Of a DNA stretch of 64,000 nt, positions 1 to 12,400 are shown piece by piece. Made by a program: the position numbers and the translations under genes. The stretch is from Phytoseiulus persimilis. Its lineage: Eukaryota; Arthropoda; Arachnida; Mesostigmata; Phytoseiidae. Every line of letters starts with the position of its first letter. The first letter of the stretch is position 1. The DNA is taken from NCBI GenBank assembly GCA_037576195.1, contig CM075103.1:35176723-35240722 (forward strand), in the 5' to 3' direction. Under the pieces are notes generated by a model. That model searched no databases, was not told the DNA's origin, and was given only the letters and a program-made list of their open reading frames with translations.

Positions 1-3000
1 TGGAAGTCGAGTGGGCAGGATCGAAGAAATACTATTCCGATGATGTCAGGTTTTGTTGAAGTGTCAAGCCTCGTAAATATTCTGCTGTTTACCCCCTACC
101 CTCCCACACCCCCGAAATCGCTCGGCTGGGAATTCCACTGAATGATTGATTCTGTCCGCTGACAGAACGAATCCGCGCATCAATGTATGAAAGATGTCGG
201 ATCCTTCGTTTTCTTTCTTGCTCTCTCCGTTACGACGTGACGAACTGATTGCTTCATCCAGGGGTTCAACAAGCTGTTTCGTTGCCAGTGGCCCCTTGGT
301 CTTGCGCAATGGCTCAAGAAAGTAATATTTTCGGAGGAGATGACTCCCGAGCTCCCCTTGGCATCTTGACTTTCCGCTCTTTCGGCTCCTTTTTCCGTCG
401 TTTTTTCCTTGATTCTCATCCTTCTATCCAGTCTGCGCATGTTGGTTGTGTTGTACACCAAATGTTGGACATGACAAAAAATTAGGGATGTCTGCTGGGA
501 TGAATGAAACCGGGGTTAATACAAGGGGAGGGATCGGTCTAGCTTCGGGATACAGTGGGGCCTGATGTACTGAGCTGTTTTATCTACTTTTTCAACAACA
601 AACAGAGTGTCTTGCGGCGTTAGGAGTTCTTTACAGCTGCTTTCGATGTCTCCTCTCATCTGCGATTCGTAGTTCTGAACGCATAAGCTCTTTACGTACC
701 TTAAAACTGATTGGTAGGGATTGTTGGCTATGTTGAATCAAGTCCGTACGCATGGCACAAAGATTGATGTACAGGTTTTCAGACTGTGGTCGTGATGAAG
801 ATGAGGACGTGAAGAATCGTGTCATTCGGTACGAGGCTGGTTGGTCTGTTCATACGTTCGCCCGATGTTTGGTGTTTGATTAGATTCGATTCTAGCTGGT
901 TTCTCCTGACCGAGATTCCCCTGTGTGTTGGCAAAATCCAGCGAGTGCATTCGCTTTGGATAACCTCATATTCGTCCTTGCTGAAGTTAGGTATTTCTGT
1001 TCGCTGGTAATTCAGTTGCTGCTGTTATCGGTCTTGACTTCTTTCAGATTCTTGTTGTAGTTGTTATTGTTCTAACTGCTGCTGTTCCTCTTCAATGTGT
1101 CTTTTTCCTCTCTGTGTCGTAGTTCTCCGTTGTTCTCTTAAGTTTTGTGTTTTCCCTCGATGTTTTCGGGCCCGAAAAATTCACAACCATTGAACTAAGA
1201 AGATCTCTTTTAAGCTGAATCATCTCTGTCTGAATCGTCTCCTTTGGTTGGTCGTTTCGTTGGTAGTGTTGTTATCGTTTTCGACATTGTTGCTGTAGAA
1301 TTTCCTGTCGTGATATGTGATGTTTTGCATTCATTTCGATTCTATTTGCTTCAACTCCTTGTTTGCTCTCACGAATGTTCGCGGTTGTTATAGTCTGTCT
1401 CAGAGTCGACAAAGACTGTTGGTCTTCCATCATCTGTATGCTGCTGCTGCTTCTGCTGCTCAATATTATTGACGTATGGAGGAATTGTGAATAAATTATT
1501 GTTTCGTTTGATAATATTCCTGAACGAGGACCAGGGTGGGTGAAAACGAAGTATTGTGCCATGCACATTGAATTCCGAGTTACTGGCTGTGAATAAGTTT
1601 GTTTCGACTACGGTCAGCCGTGTTTGGCGAGCTGCATCGTAAAGGGTGCACATTCGGTGGCCGTTAATGGCGATGTTTAGCTAACAGAGCGTGTAGCAGG
1701 TGTTTTGACAATGGATACGATCGTTGTTGTGTGCACATTTTCGGACGTTGGTGCTATCCAATCCATTCGCGATCTTGCCTTTCCCGCGGTAGCACGTGAA
1801 CGCTTGCAGTAGAAATGATCTGGCGTCTCTCATGCGAACATTCTCTTTAGTTTTTGACTGAAAGGGAGGTTGGGAGGCTTTTCGTGGCTCGGAGTGAATT
1901 CCAAGCGATGGGACTCTTTCCGATGAACAGATCGGGTACTTTGAATGCCAGCAAATTAGTTTGGAGAAGGCGGGGGAAACGACAACAACGCCCTGTGGCA
2001 GTTTTCGTCACAGAGGTGCGAAAAAGTGGTTCACAATGTCTGCATTCATAAGGAGATTTAAAAGGTTCAAGGGAGTACCTTGTCGCAGAGGATTATAGCC
2101 CACATGACCGACTCAGACGCAGAGTGCTTCTCCAGGGTACTCACAGCCCTCCTCGCTACGTTTTCCTCCTTCTCGATTTTCCCTTCTCAATAATTTTTGC
2201 GTGACAAGCTGCCTCGTTCTGAGTCCGGTCATATGGTGTGTGGCATTCAGCAAGCAGTAGAAACATTGTTGGGATTGGGTACGGGAGGAACTTTGGGTCT
2301 TCAGCGCGTATTGCTTAACTCCGAGTCTCGCTTTGACCATGCCTCGCGGTCGACGACTCTTGGAGGGGTCGAGCTGCGGTCTGATAGTTCCGATTTCCCG
2401 TTTCAGTCTCACCGTGTGTAAGCGCTGTAGGACAGTTTGCGAATGGAGGGTAGGGATCGTCGTGGAAGCCGATAAGGCAAACTCGATCAGATGTTCTCAA
2501 GAGGCTCCTCATGGAAACTGTTGCGAGGCGGCTAGCACCGCGATGGTAGGCGGTAATTTCCATCGATCCTCGCGAGGCAACGAGAGAGACTCCGCTCGCT
2601 AGAGGAGCTCATGGATGCGTCTCAACAGACTTTCCCCAGCTTTTCTCATGAACTCCAGGGATCCGCTTCCGGAAGCGAACCAAATGATTCTCCGGAAACT
2701 CCTCCAAGAATCGACCATGACGGTCGACCATTCGTGTGACGCCCTGCGCGAGTCTAAGATTCAGTTGCTAATAAAACTCGAACCTTCATCGTTCACGGTC
2801 CAGTCAAGCAGAGTCTAGTCTGTCGTCTGAGCTAAGTGAGGATTTTCTCAGCAGCCGATCGGATTCCGATAATTTCACATGGGACTTTCTTGAATGGAAG
2901 CCGTCTCGGAACGCTCCGAAGTCTTCGGAGACGAGACGTCCATGAATCTGATGAAGCTATGGAGATTGCACCGGATTCATCATTGTTGCTCCCAACACTG

Positions 3001-3016
3001 ACGAACAGACTGGATC

Positions 3017-3094
3017 ACTGGTCGACTGACCGACTGGCTGACTGGTCGACTGACCGACTGGCTGACTGACTGACTGGCAGGCAGGCAGGCAGGC
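3017..3094. repeat. Short tandem repeat: two 24-bp units plus ACTG and GCAG tetranucleotides
   Basis: Two identical 24-bp units beginning ACTGGTCGACTG lie back to back at 3017-3064. They are followed by about four ACTG-like steps and four GCAG steps. The whole tract appears to have grown from CTGA/CTGG slippage. Confidence 0.85.
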
Positions 3095-5757
3095 TGAACA
3101 TAGCTTGAGATAGTTTTGTGGTTTTGCTCTTGCGTTGGAGGGTGGAGACGTGATAATTTGCTCAAAGGAGCAGCTCTCCGGAAGCTTGCTGACTTGTGAA
3201 TCGATGAGACGTTAGATGCTAAGTTCGAAGTGAACTTTGGATGGTTCGTTCTTCTGATCGTTTCTAGGTGAGTCAGTTAGTGATCTGTCGGTGATGTACT
3301 GTACTCATGTGTGATGGCTCATTAGGATTCAACGTGCGGCATTCCGCCTTCTTCCATTTTTCTCTGACCAAGAGAGAATCCTGGGCAACGTGTCTTGTAT
3401 TTTCTCACATTTGCGCGCGTAATGAATTGCTCGCTAGTCCATCGGTCTGTGTCAAAACTCACGGTGCTGAGTAGAAACTTCGTTCTCCTCCGTTCTCTCA
3501 TATGAATGAAAAGCTCATAGTGTTGGAAGGCTTTCCGTTTGGCATGTCGTTTGCGTGCGTTAGCAGCTAGCGCTGCAGTTTCTCTAGGTGGATGTTCAGT
3601 TGTTACGAATTGATGTCATTCCGGCCGAGACCGCTTCAGTCATCGGCTTAGCGTGGAAGTTGTTCACTTGTGCAGAGAGCTTGGAGTCGATCGGCAGCAT
3701 ATCTTCGCTGTGATAGGAGCATGGCATGCTTTTAAAGAAGAGCACGGTCTTCCGTTCAGTTGCGGCGAAAGAATCGGATGATCAATGGAAACATGAACTT
3801 GGAAATGACATGTTCGTACGAGTCACGTTCCGAGATTTGTCCATGAATTGAGCAGCTGGTCTAGTGTGACTTGAAACCTGTTCGGAGTCGCGCTCTGATT
3901 TGCGAAACTGGGATGAAAATGGGGTCTCGGCATAAACAGGCACAGAAACAAACAGTTACGTCGGTGATTTTTCTCTGAGTTCTCCCCTGAAAACGGGTCA
4001 ACAGCTCGGCTTTCATCGACCTCGAATCGGAGGAAGGTGTTCTCTCTCGTGAGCTGTTCTTGATCAGCTTGTTCGTGGAACATTTGCGATCGATAATCAA
4101 AATCCTCTCGAGAATGAGTTGACGTGCCTCATCTCGATTGAATGCATCGCCGAAAATTCGACTTGAAGTTCGCTTTTTTCCCAAGGAGACGCTTGATGAC
4201 GACAGCGGATGTGTTCATTTTAGCGTGTGAACAGCGTATCATGTTGCACATGGCGGGAGCACATATTCAGACTCGACCACATATGCGTGGTGTCTGGTAA
4301 AACTTCAGCGCATTCGATTGCTGCTGTTCTTGTTATCCGTCTCGATGTTGATATAGATGATGCTGCTGCTGCTGCTACGATTTTCGATCTTGTTAAAAAT
4401 GTATAATCTACGCATGATGTGAGAATAGTTTCTGTTCGCGGCAAGCAGTGGATGTGGTAGGTTCGCTCGCGCATGTAGTTGGAACGTTTTCAACACGCAT
4501 TGATCTCCTCCTGTTGCTCATCATTTTTTCTGTTAGGTTCTTGGCACGAAGCCATTCCTTTCTTGATGACGCCTTTCAGAGGCGATTTCTCAGGGTGGGG
4601 TACGCGGTTCAACGGTGGAGATTCTCTCCAGCAGCACTCTGTCTGGTTTGATATTCTTGTCAAGTGATCGATTCGCCTCGGCGGTTCGAAGATGAGTTCG
4701 GAACCGTTCGTCAGGATTTTCGCTCTTTGGAAAAATCATTCTCCGTCAGCACAGTTTAGGTTTGGGAAGTCAGTAGCTGAGCAAAGTCGAAATAATTATC
4801 ATTGCTTGTTTTCATCGGTAGATGAACGGATGGATGGATTGATGGGCCGATTCCGCATGAAATAGTCCATCGATGAAATAGCTTATCCGCGCAGCAGATA
4901 GAAGGAAATAATTCAGCCGAGCATCGACGTCATCCGAGTGGCCCCCGGATCTAGGAAACACAGAGACAAAGTAGTCATTCAGATCCAGATGATGAGCATC
5001 ATATGGTCTGCGCTCAGGGAACGCGTTCAATCCGGTGCAAGGAATCCGTCGAACTCGGTGATTGAACTTGAATACTTTGGGAAGTGCAAATAAACTTTGT
5101 GAAACGTGGGTCACATGATAACTTTTCCTTGAGACACGATTCGCAACATTGCCAGGGGCCTTTGAGCTTCGTGTTGATTCATCTGTAGGTATTGTTGGCG
5201 TATCATATTTTCATGTCGGAAAGCAGAATTGAGAGGACAGCTTCCTCATAGTGGTTCAAATCTTTCATGAAAAGATGGAATCGTCCGATATCATGACAGA
5301 ATATGAAATTCAGTGTGAAAAACGAGCTTCCATATTACCAACAGAGGGAAGAATATTAATTTGGCGCTTCGAGCTCAGGAACAGAGAAACGAAAGTGATC
5401 GAGCTGGATCTTGTTTTTTTCTCGCCACATATTTCCAAAAGTATCCAAGCTGTCGGTATTCATCCATGGGTGGTCCCCCCACAAACAAGTGTCTTTGGAG
5501 CAGTCAACCGTTTGTAATCAAAGCATATACGAAAGCATCATGTAAGGTTCTGTGTTGTTTTCATCCCTCAGATTCATTTTCTTCATTGGTGGTTTCTGAC
5601 CGCTCTCAATAGTCGCGGTCAACGACTGCCAATGGTTGTAAATGGTCTCGAAAGAGACATTTTTTTTCCGGAAACGGTTTAACCTGATTCCAATCCAATA
5701 GTTCTGCTTTTGGCCATCCTGGAGACATTTCAAAAGTTTCCCGCTTCGTCTGTGGAT

Positions 5758-5783
5758 GTTGTTTGTTTGTTTGTTTGTTTGTC
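5758..5783. repeat. GTTT microsatellite
   Basis: About six uninterrupted GTTT tetranucleotides in sequence where no gene is recognised. Confidence 0.85.
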
Positions 5784-6478
5784 TGATTTCAGAATCAGTG
5801 GATGTGACATTTCTGTATTCTTGTGCGGCAGTTGGCCCTAGGCAACTGATATGCTGCGAGAAGCAACTTACTGAGAGAGCATTGTTCTTTCACACGGGAA
5901 CTGGAGTATCTTCCTCTGTTTGCGAACCATCACAGTTATTGTTTTCGCTCTCCGTGAGGTTGACTTCCTCGCAACAACCTTGCTCGGTTCGTTCCGAGAA
6001 TGTTCCCTGCTATCGACTCGGAAATTCAAGCCGTTGCTCTCTGCAGTAGGAGCCAGTGCGTTGCGAATTATGCTTTGGGTCTCAGATTCAGGAGCTAGAA
6101 GTTTCATCCGATACCTTCCTGGTCACGGGGAAAACTAAGCGTTTACCATAGTCCCCTCCTCTCGTCCAGCCGGAACGCCCCATTTTGTTTCGTGTGTATA
6201 TAATATACGTTGTTACCGACGAATTCACTTCGAAAAAGATCAGTGGAATCCGGTGACTCCAGTCTAACAGGCAAATACCCCGGCAGTTGTAAGCAGGCGC
6301 TCTTGGAGAGTAGAGAATTTCATTTTTGTTCTCTGTTGTGGTTAATTGGTCTGTCTGCACTCTGTAGGCACTAGCGGTTTTCCCTTCGTAGCTCGATCAA
6401 ATCAACCATAAACAACAAACCCATTGTGCTTGCTGATCACATTTCAACCACGGCAAGTATCGATCGGTGGCTGAATCA

Positions 6479-9400
6479 TTAACAAAGCCCCTGTGTCAGG
6501 ACATTGTTGTTAGGAGCGCTATTGACGGACGAGAGGGTATTGGGAACCAGAGGGTTATCTAAGATATCAATGCCACCTGCGTTGTTGACGTTGACCGATT
6601 GAATATTCGAATTTGCGGGGCCCCGGTTAGGCTTGTACTCTAGGCCAGGGTCGAACTGCAGGAGAACGAACACCATGTCTGTGGGTAGTAGAAGAAACTC
6701 CGCCGGCGGGTTCGTGATCACGTATCTGGAAGGAATATGCGGACCCACTCATTTTCTCTATCCCCATCGTGGAGGCATTGTTCCCATGCGCTTCTAGCGG
6801 CCGTTTTGAGTCGTGTACAAAAATCGATCTAACCTTTTGGTTGACCCTTCTCCGGAGTTACTGGTATCGCGGAATCGATACAGCCCGATACACAGCATTC
6901 CATAGCTGCGTAACGCGGCAACAAATAAATCACCGTACTTTCCTCCTTCCCCAAACTGTGCCAGCGGTCCATCATACAAAGATATTTGGCCCACCCGGCA
7001 TCTGTCTCTATTCGAGAGAGAATCAGGTGTTGAGTATCCACCTCGTAGACCTGCACCCTCTGCCAGTATCAACTCCAGTTCTGTGAATGATGGAAGCGGC
7101 ATGGTTACGAATCGCGGTCTAATGAGCATTATCCGACCAACCCTGAATATTGGTCGCCGTATCGGAAAGTCGAACACTGTCTCACCTGGAGTGGCTCCAC
7201 CTGTGATCAGGGAGCGAATGAGAGTGAGGGCGTTTGCATTGAAGTATGTCGTGCTCATCAGTGAGTCGAGCACTGAGACCGCAAACGCCGTCCCGCACGC
7301 AAACGGTTGTGTGAGATAAAGTTCTGTATCCGGATCGTCGTCGTCGTCTTGATCCAGGAATTGAACATTGGTATCATTGACGAGCTCTGTTATGAGAGGC
7401 ACGTTCGCCCCGTAAACGGAGCCTCTACGCTGCATGATGATCGGACTACCTGTGAAGCGCAATCGAGAGCAACGTGAATAAGCTTAGAGTGCTCATACGA
7501 TCGACTCTCAGAACATTCGGTTCCTGAACTTGTCATGTGAGGAGCTAGTTGTCCGCTAGGCTGGGAGAATCAGTACCCAGTGGGGAGCTGCTGTGTCCCG
7601 GCGCCATCGTCGTCGAGTTGAGGCTGAGGACTCCTATTGTGTCGTCGAAGGTCATGGCTTTGATATTTAGCGAGGCGAGGATGGCTTCCTGCAATGGTTT
7701 CCAACAGAGTTGATTTCCGCCGACTCGGCTCTCGAATGAAGCTCGAATCGGTCCTCGGAGGAGCTCTGGAATCGAATCCTCGAGTGTCCTACCTTGTCGG
7801 CAAGCGTGGGGTCGTCACTACTGGGAATCTTGGCGGATAAGATCACGCACATGTCGCAGAGGTTGATGTTGACGGCCCTTAGGTCGGCCCGTGAGAGGGG
7901 TGACCCATTTAGCACTGAAATCTTAGGCAGATTCTGCAACATTTTCCACTCCCTAGAAATGGAACCATGATTAGAAACGCCTTTCCGATCATCGGTTCTT
8001 CCGCTGGGTCTCAACGCGTGCTTGGAGGGAACGATCACTATTCACCTTCTTAGGTAGTCCACGTTCCCTACAATGACCACATGCTTCAGTTCATGGTAAT
8101 GAAAATTGGACGCGCGCAGCGGCATCACGAGATTCCTTAGTCCTGCAAGCGGAAAATCGTTCATGAGATGCTTGCCCGAAGTGAAGTGTTTGAACCTCAA
8201 ATTTGCGGTTAAATTCGCTCCCCCTCACCTATAAGAGGTGAATCGGCGTCGGCGAAAAGACAAACCACGACATGGCCGTTGAGCACTGTCATTGCCGCCT
8301 GCAATAGCAATCATGGTATTGGTTTCCGTTTCTATCCAGCTGAACTATCCAGAGGCCATGTGGATCTCTGGGTCCTCTTTGCGAAAAAAAAATTGAAGAA
8401 TCCCGGACAAACCACCCGAATCTGAACAAGGACCCGCGACCTCTATCCCTTGAGAATTTTCGACGTTCATGAGAAGGCAGAATATAATTCATGTCTCATG
8501 TTGTCCGCTGCTAACTTCCTCCGTCCGCTGCAATGAAACCTACCTGGTTCCTGTCAAGTATGCAGTCTTCGATTGGCCGCGCGGAGCACCAATGGAACAT
8601 GCCTGACGGAGGAAAAAGATTCAGGTATTGGCTCCGAATAAATTCGATGGGGTCCGTCGACGCATTCAGGCTCGGGAAGCATGTTAAGTGGATGAAAAAT
8701 ATTGATGCCGGTCTGGGCGTAAAAGCGCGATCTACCTGTGCTGTCGTATTTCATTTCGGTTTTCTCAAAATCCTTTGCCTGGTCGTCAGATAAACCGACC
8801 GGGAAGGGTTTTTCGTTGCCACTCGATGGGGCTCCACTCGGTGGGCGGTTAGTTGGCCTGTGACGGAAGAGAACCTGAGCATCCTTTCACACTTCATATG
8901 CCTCGGAGAGCTATCAGCGAATCCTACGAGAGTTCCTGGGAACGTTTCCCTACGAGGGATGAGCGACGACAGCGTTCAAGCTACTGGCGACTGAGGTTCA
9001 ATCAGTCACAAAGCATGGGTCAAACTCGGCTTGATGGACGTTCGAAGCATGCCAGGGGCGCCCCCCCCCCTCCCACTTTCCCGCCCGGCGCTGAATGACG
9101 AGTACGGTCGCCCTCGCGTCTGCTGTCGGTTCTTGGATGAACCCCGACCCCGGAGGAGGCCGGTACCGGACAGGGCCATAGAGCGAGGAGCTCGAAAAGT
9201 CAGATGGTCAAGCAATCGGAAATCGGAAGACATCCAGTGCCACCATGGGTGCGAGAGGTGTTCTGAACTCGATAAGAGGACGCCCAAGGCGGGGAAAGAT
9301 CGAGTCGGCAAGCAGGAAAGGACTAGGCAGTAAGTAAGAATTTGCTGCGGTAGCGAGTATGCATACATGAGTTTTTTGACTTCGTAAGCCAAGTGCAGAC

Positions 9401-12400
9401 CGGCGAACATGTCGTTAGGGTTATTCCTCCCACCGTCAGAACTGTAAAAACACACAGAGAAACACGACAGGGTGGTTAGCGGATCGAAGCTGCTGTCAGG
9501 AAATCGTTAGTGTTGACAGACACTTGTGCACCAGTGGTGAATCAGTTCGTGGTCCTTCTTCCCCTCCTCCTGCCAGGGTCTCTTCGCCCGTTGCGTTCCG
9601 GCCTCGGATGACCTACCCGTAATTTGGTGGGGATAGCAAAGCTTGATTATTCGCTTGTTGTTCCTTGATGCTCGCGGCCGCTGAGACCAGTTTGTTGGAT
9701 GACTTCGGCGGCTTTGACTGAGGTGGTGTTGGCAGTCTTCCTGACTCATTATTGTTGAGCAGCTGAGGTTGGGAAGCTGTGGATATGGAACTCGATGTTG
9801 GTTCTTGTGACTCCGCGTCTCGTTTCTCCAAGGTCAGAATGCGACTGCCACTCCATTTTCTAGCCGTCTTGGCCCGCAGAGATCCGTTCCCGGGTAGGAG
9901 CGAGCATAATGGTAAATGAGTTTGTGATGATCCGGGTTGAATGATAGAGACTGCGATCAAGTTTCCGAGTTGGATTCAGAATTGGCTGAGGCACAATCGA
10001 TTCGATGGCCTTCGCCAGACCAGCAACGGATCCCTGCGGGCTTCGTGATGAGTGAAAGCAACGACCCGTAAGTGGGACTAGACTCCAGTTACAGCTCCCA
10101 CAATTCATTCAGCTACTGTTTTCTCCAGGTTTTAGTAGCACGGACCAAGATGTATGAATGGACGGCAGCGCTTCGGCGTGGCAATATCATCAACTCCAAC
10201 ATCGAAGGCATTCAATCTGAGATTGCGACTGCTCCGAATGAGTGCGACCAATCATATATCTTCATCTCGTGTTTCGCTACCTACATTCGGACAATGAATA
10301 CATTCTCAGGCAGTTGCAAGGAAAACCAAGGGAATCATGAATGTTGACACAATGTTATGGATGGTAATATCTCATCCAACACCTCCGGATTAGCATCCAT
10401 AATTCAGCACACTTTCGACGGACATTGACAAACTCCGGGTTGATCGAGAGCAGGACCTCGATGGGATATAAGACGAATGATGATCTCGGGCCTCCCCCTT
10501 TCTATATTTCGTGCGGAACCAGACCACGGACTGGCGCTGTGTATTTCTAGCGTGAATGCGAATGTGATTATCGGCTGTTGTCAGTTCACTCGGCGGCGCC
10601 CTCGAAATCCAAATCCATCCCGCGAGGATTCGATACGTCGCGAAGGAAGCTCCCGACTTCGCCTCTGCACAATATTATCAGGACGATGAAAGGTGGGACA
10701 ACGTCGTCCGGTCACGTGCTCTGTTTTGCATCTTGCATGCAGATCAAGGATCTTCCACGAACTGGCGCCGTTGTTTACGATGTGTTGGAGAGCCTCGTTC
10801 GAATACTCTCCCCTCGCCAGAAGTCGAGTTTCAGGAGTTTTCTAGCTCCTGGTCTTTGCCGGTCGGCACGTTTCGCAGACCAGGTGTCTTTCTTTTTGCT
10901 CTGGCACCGAGAGGCTAGATGCCAGCTTTCCTCGATAGTTTAGTTTTGGAAATGCGACATCATGCGAACATGTTTAGTGAGGAAACAAAACGTTGGGGAC
11001 AATGGGGACGCAGGAACGAAAATCGTGGTGGTTGTGTTGGAAAGTTAAAGTGTTCAATCTGAGGTGGAAAACTGACTACCTCTGAGCTTGACCCTTTTGG
11101 GAACGTCAGGTGGCGTGAATGTTGGGGCGATCACCCCGGCGGTATCATCTGTAACGATTATATTGCAATGTCTAAAAATATTTCCATACTGATTGTATTT
11201 GCTTACGGTTCCTATATGTCCATCAAATCCTAGCGATTTTATCCACTAGCATGCGGTGGGAGTAAAATCGCCATGCGAATATCAGCAAGGCCAGAGTCTA
11301 ACAAGCTCAACGGAACGCGGGCTCAGGCGCAAGTTCGGACGGCAGATCGACAGATAAGCTGCTTGAGTGACCTGTGATCTCCCGTCAGAGCAGGGCTCCG
11401 AGCTCTGTGTTAATTATGACAGCATACGCGGCGGCGCCAATAGCAAAAGAAGCGGCAGAAACAGCCGAGGCAGCATTAGAGGCAGCGAGGAACCGCTAAC
11501 GGTTGAGCAGCATTTTTCAGTGATGTCGACGAACATGTTCAATTCATCTGTACTAGCACAGTACATTATGATGGCGACAGCTCATTGCGTCCAATGAAAT
11601 CAGGAGTCGAAGCACATATACAATCCCATCGAGATGAAACGATATTCAGTGGTCTCTGGTCCCGATTCACAGAGCGGATTCAGCTAAACGGAAATCAAAT
11701 ATGAGCTGACTAAGTCTAGCGACTGAGAGAAGCTTCGACTCGAATCTGCGCTCGTTTGGAAGAGAGCTCAAGTACTTTCGTTCTCCCCTCCTGAAGTTCG
11801 GAGACGAGTTCTCTGACTGCGTCACACACAGTTAGGACTGAACTCCGTCGTTCGAATATCAACCGCTGGAGACTGACGAATATATTGTAGGCACGCAGCG
11901 CGTCGACACATCAAAATGGGTCCCATTCGGAAGGAGTTCTGCGTTTCGAGATTCGTGGCTCTCTGAGATCAGGGGCCCAACGGGCGAAGTCTGCGTCAGC
12001 CCGCAACTTCTCGGTCTGACTCGAAGAGCTAGCAGCCCTCTCCTCAGGAAAACGTGCTCTCAGAGTGTACCTAATTCGAAGTTCTCCACGTTGATTCGAG
12101 TGAGGGTCGAGAGCCCTCCAGAGGGCTCTTGGAGGCCCAGCTCGATTTCGGCAACGTGAACTATTCTGACTTTTGAGCATTTTTACGGAGCAAGCGAGCG
12201 AGATTCCTTCGGAAATCGCGAAAAGGATAATCACAACCTGCTGCCAATCATTGGGCCCCGACACCCATGTGTAGGGGTACACTATAAAATGAGACAGCTA
12301 GACGGATTGACGGACGACGTTCAGTTTCCAGTTTCCGTTCAAGCAGTCAAACCCCATAGCCAGTGATATCAATAACAATGGATGATGGATAGATGATTGC

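Larger units (their letters stand above)
1..6478. other. Gene-free stretch flanking the 3' end of slo
   Basis: I see no exon chain, RNA gene or conserved protein segment here on either strand. The open frames are all short (about 100 codons or fewer), overlap on both strands and lack recognisable motifs. The stretch lies downstream of the slo stop codon, so part of it may be a long slo 3' UTR, which is common for this gene in animals. I found no clear AATAAA on the minus strand close to the stop. It contains a GACTGACTGG-type tandem repeat and a short GTTT microsatellite, listed separately. Confidence 0.6.

Noticed and set aside
9860-10030. Extra slo linker exon reading [17 protein letters not shown] on the minus strand.
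   Set aside because: It resembles the insect linker start, but the acceptor phase does not join exon 16 and its frame runs into a TAG before the next exon. The exon at 9950-9617 fits all phases instead.
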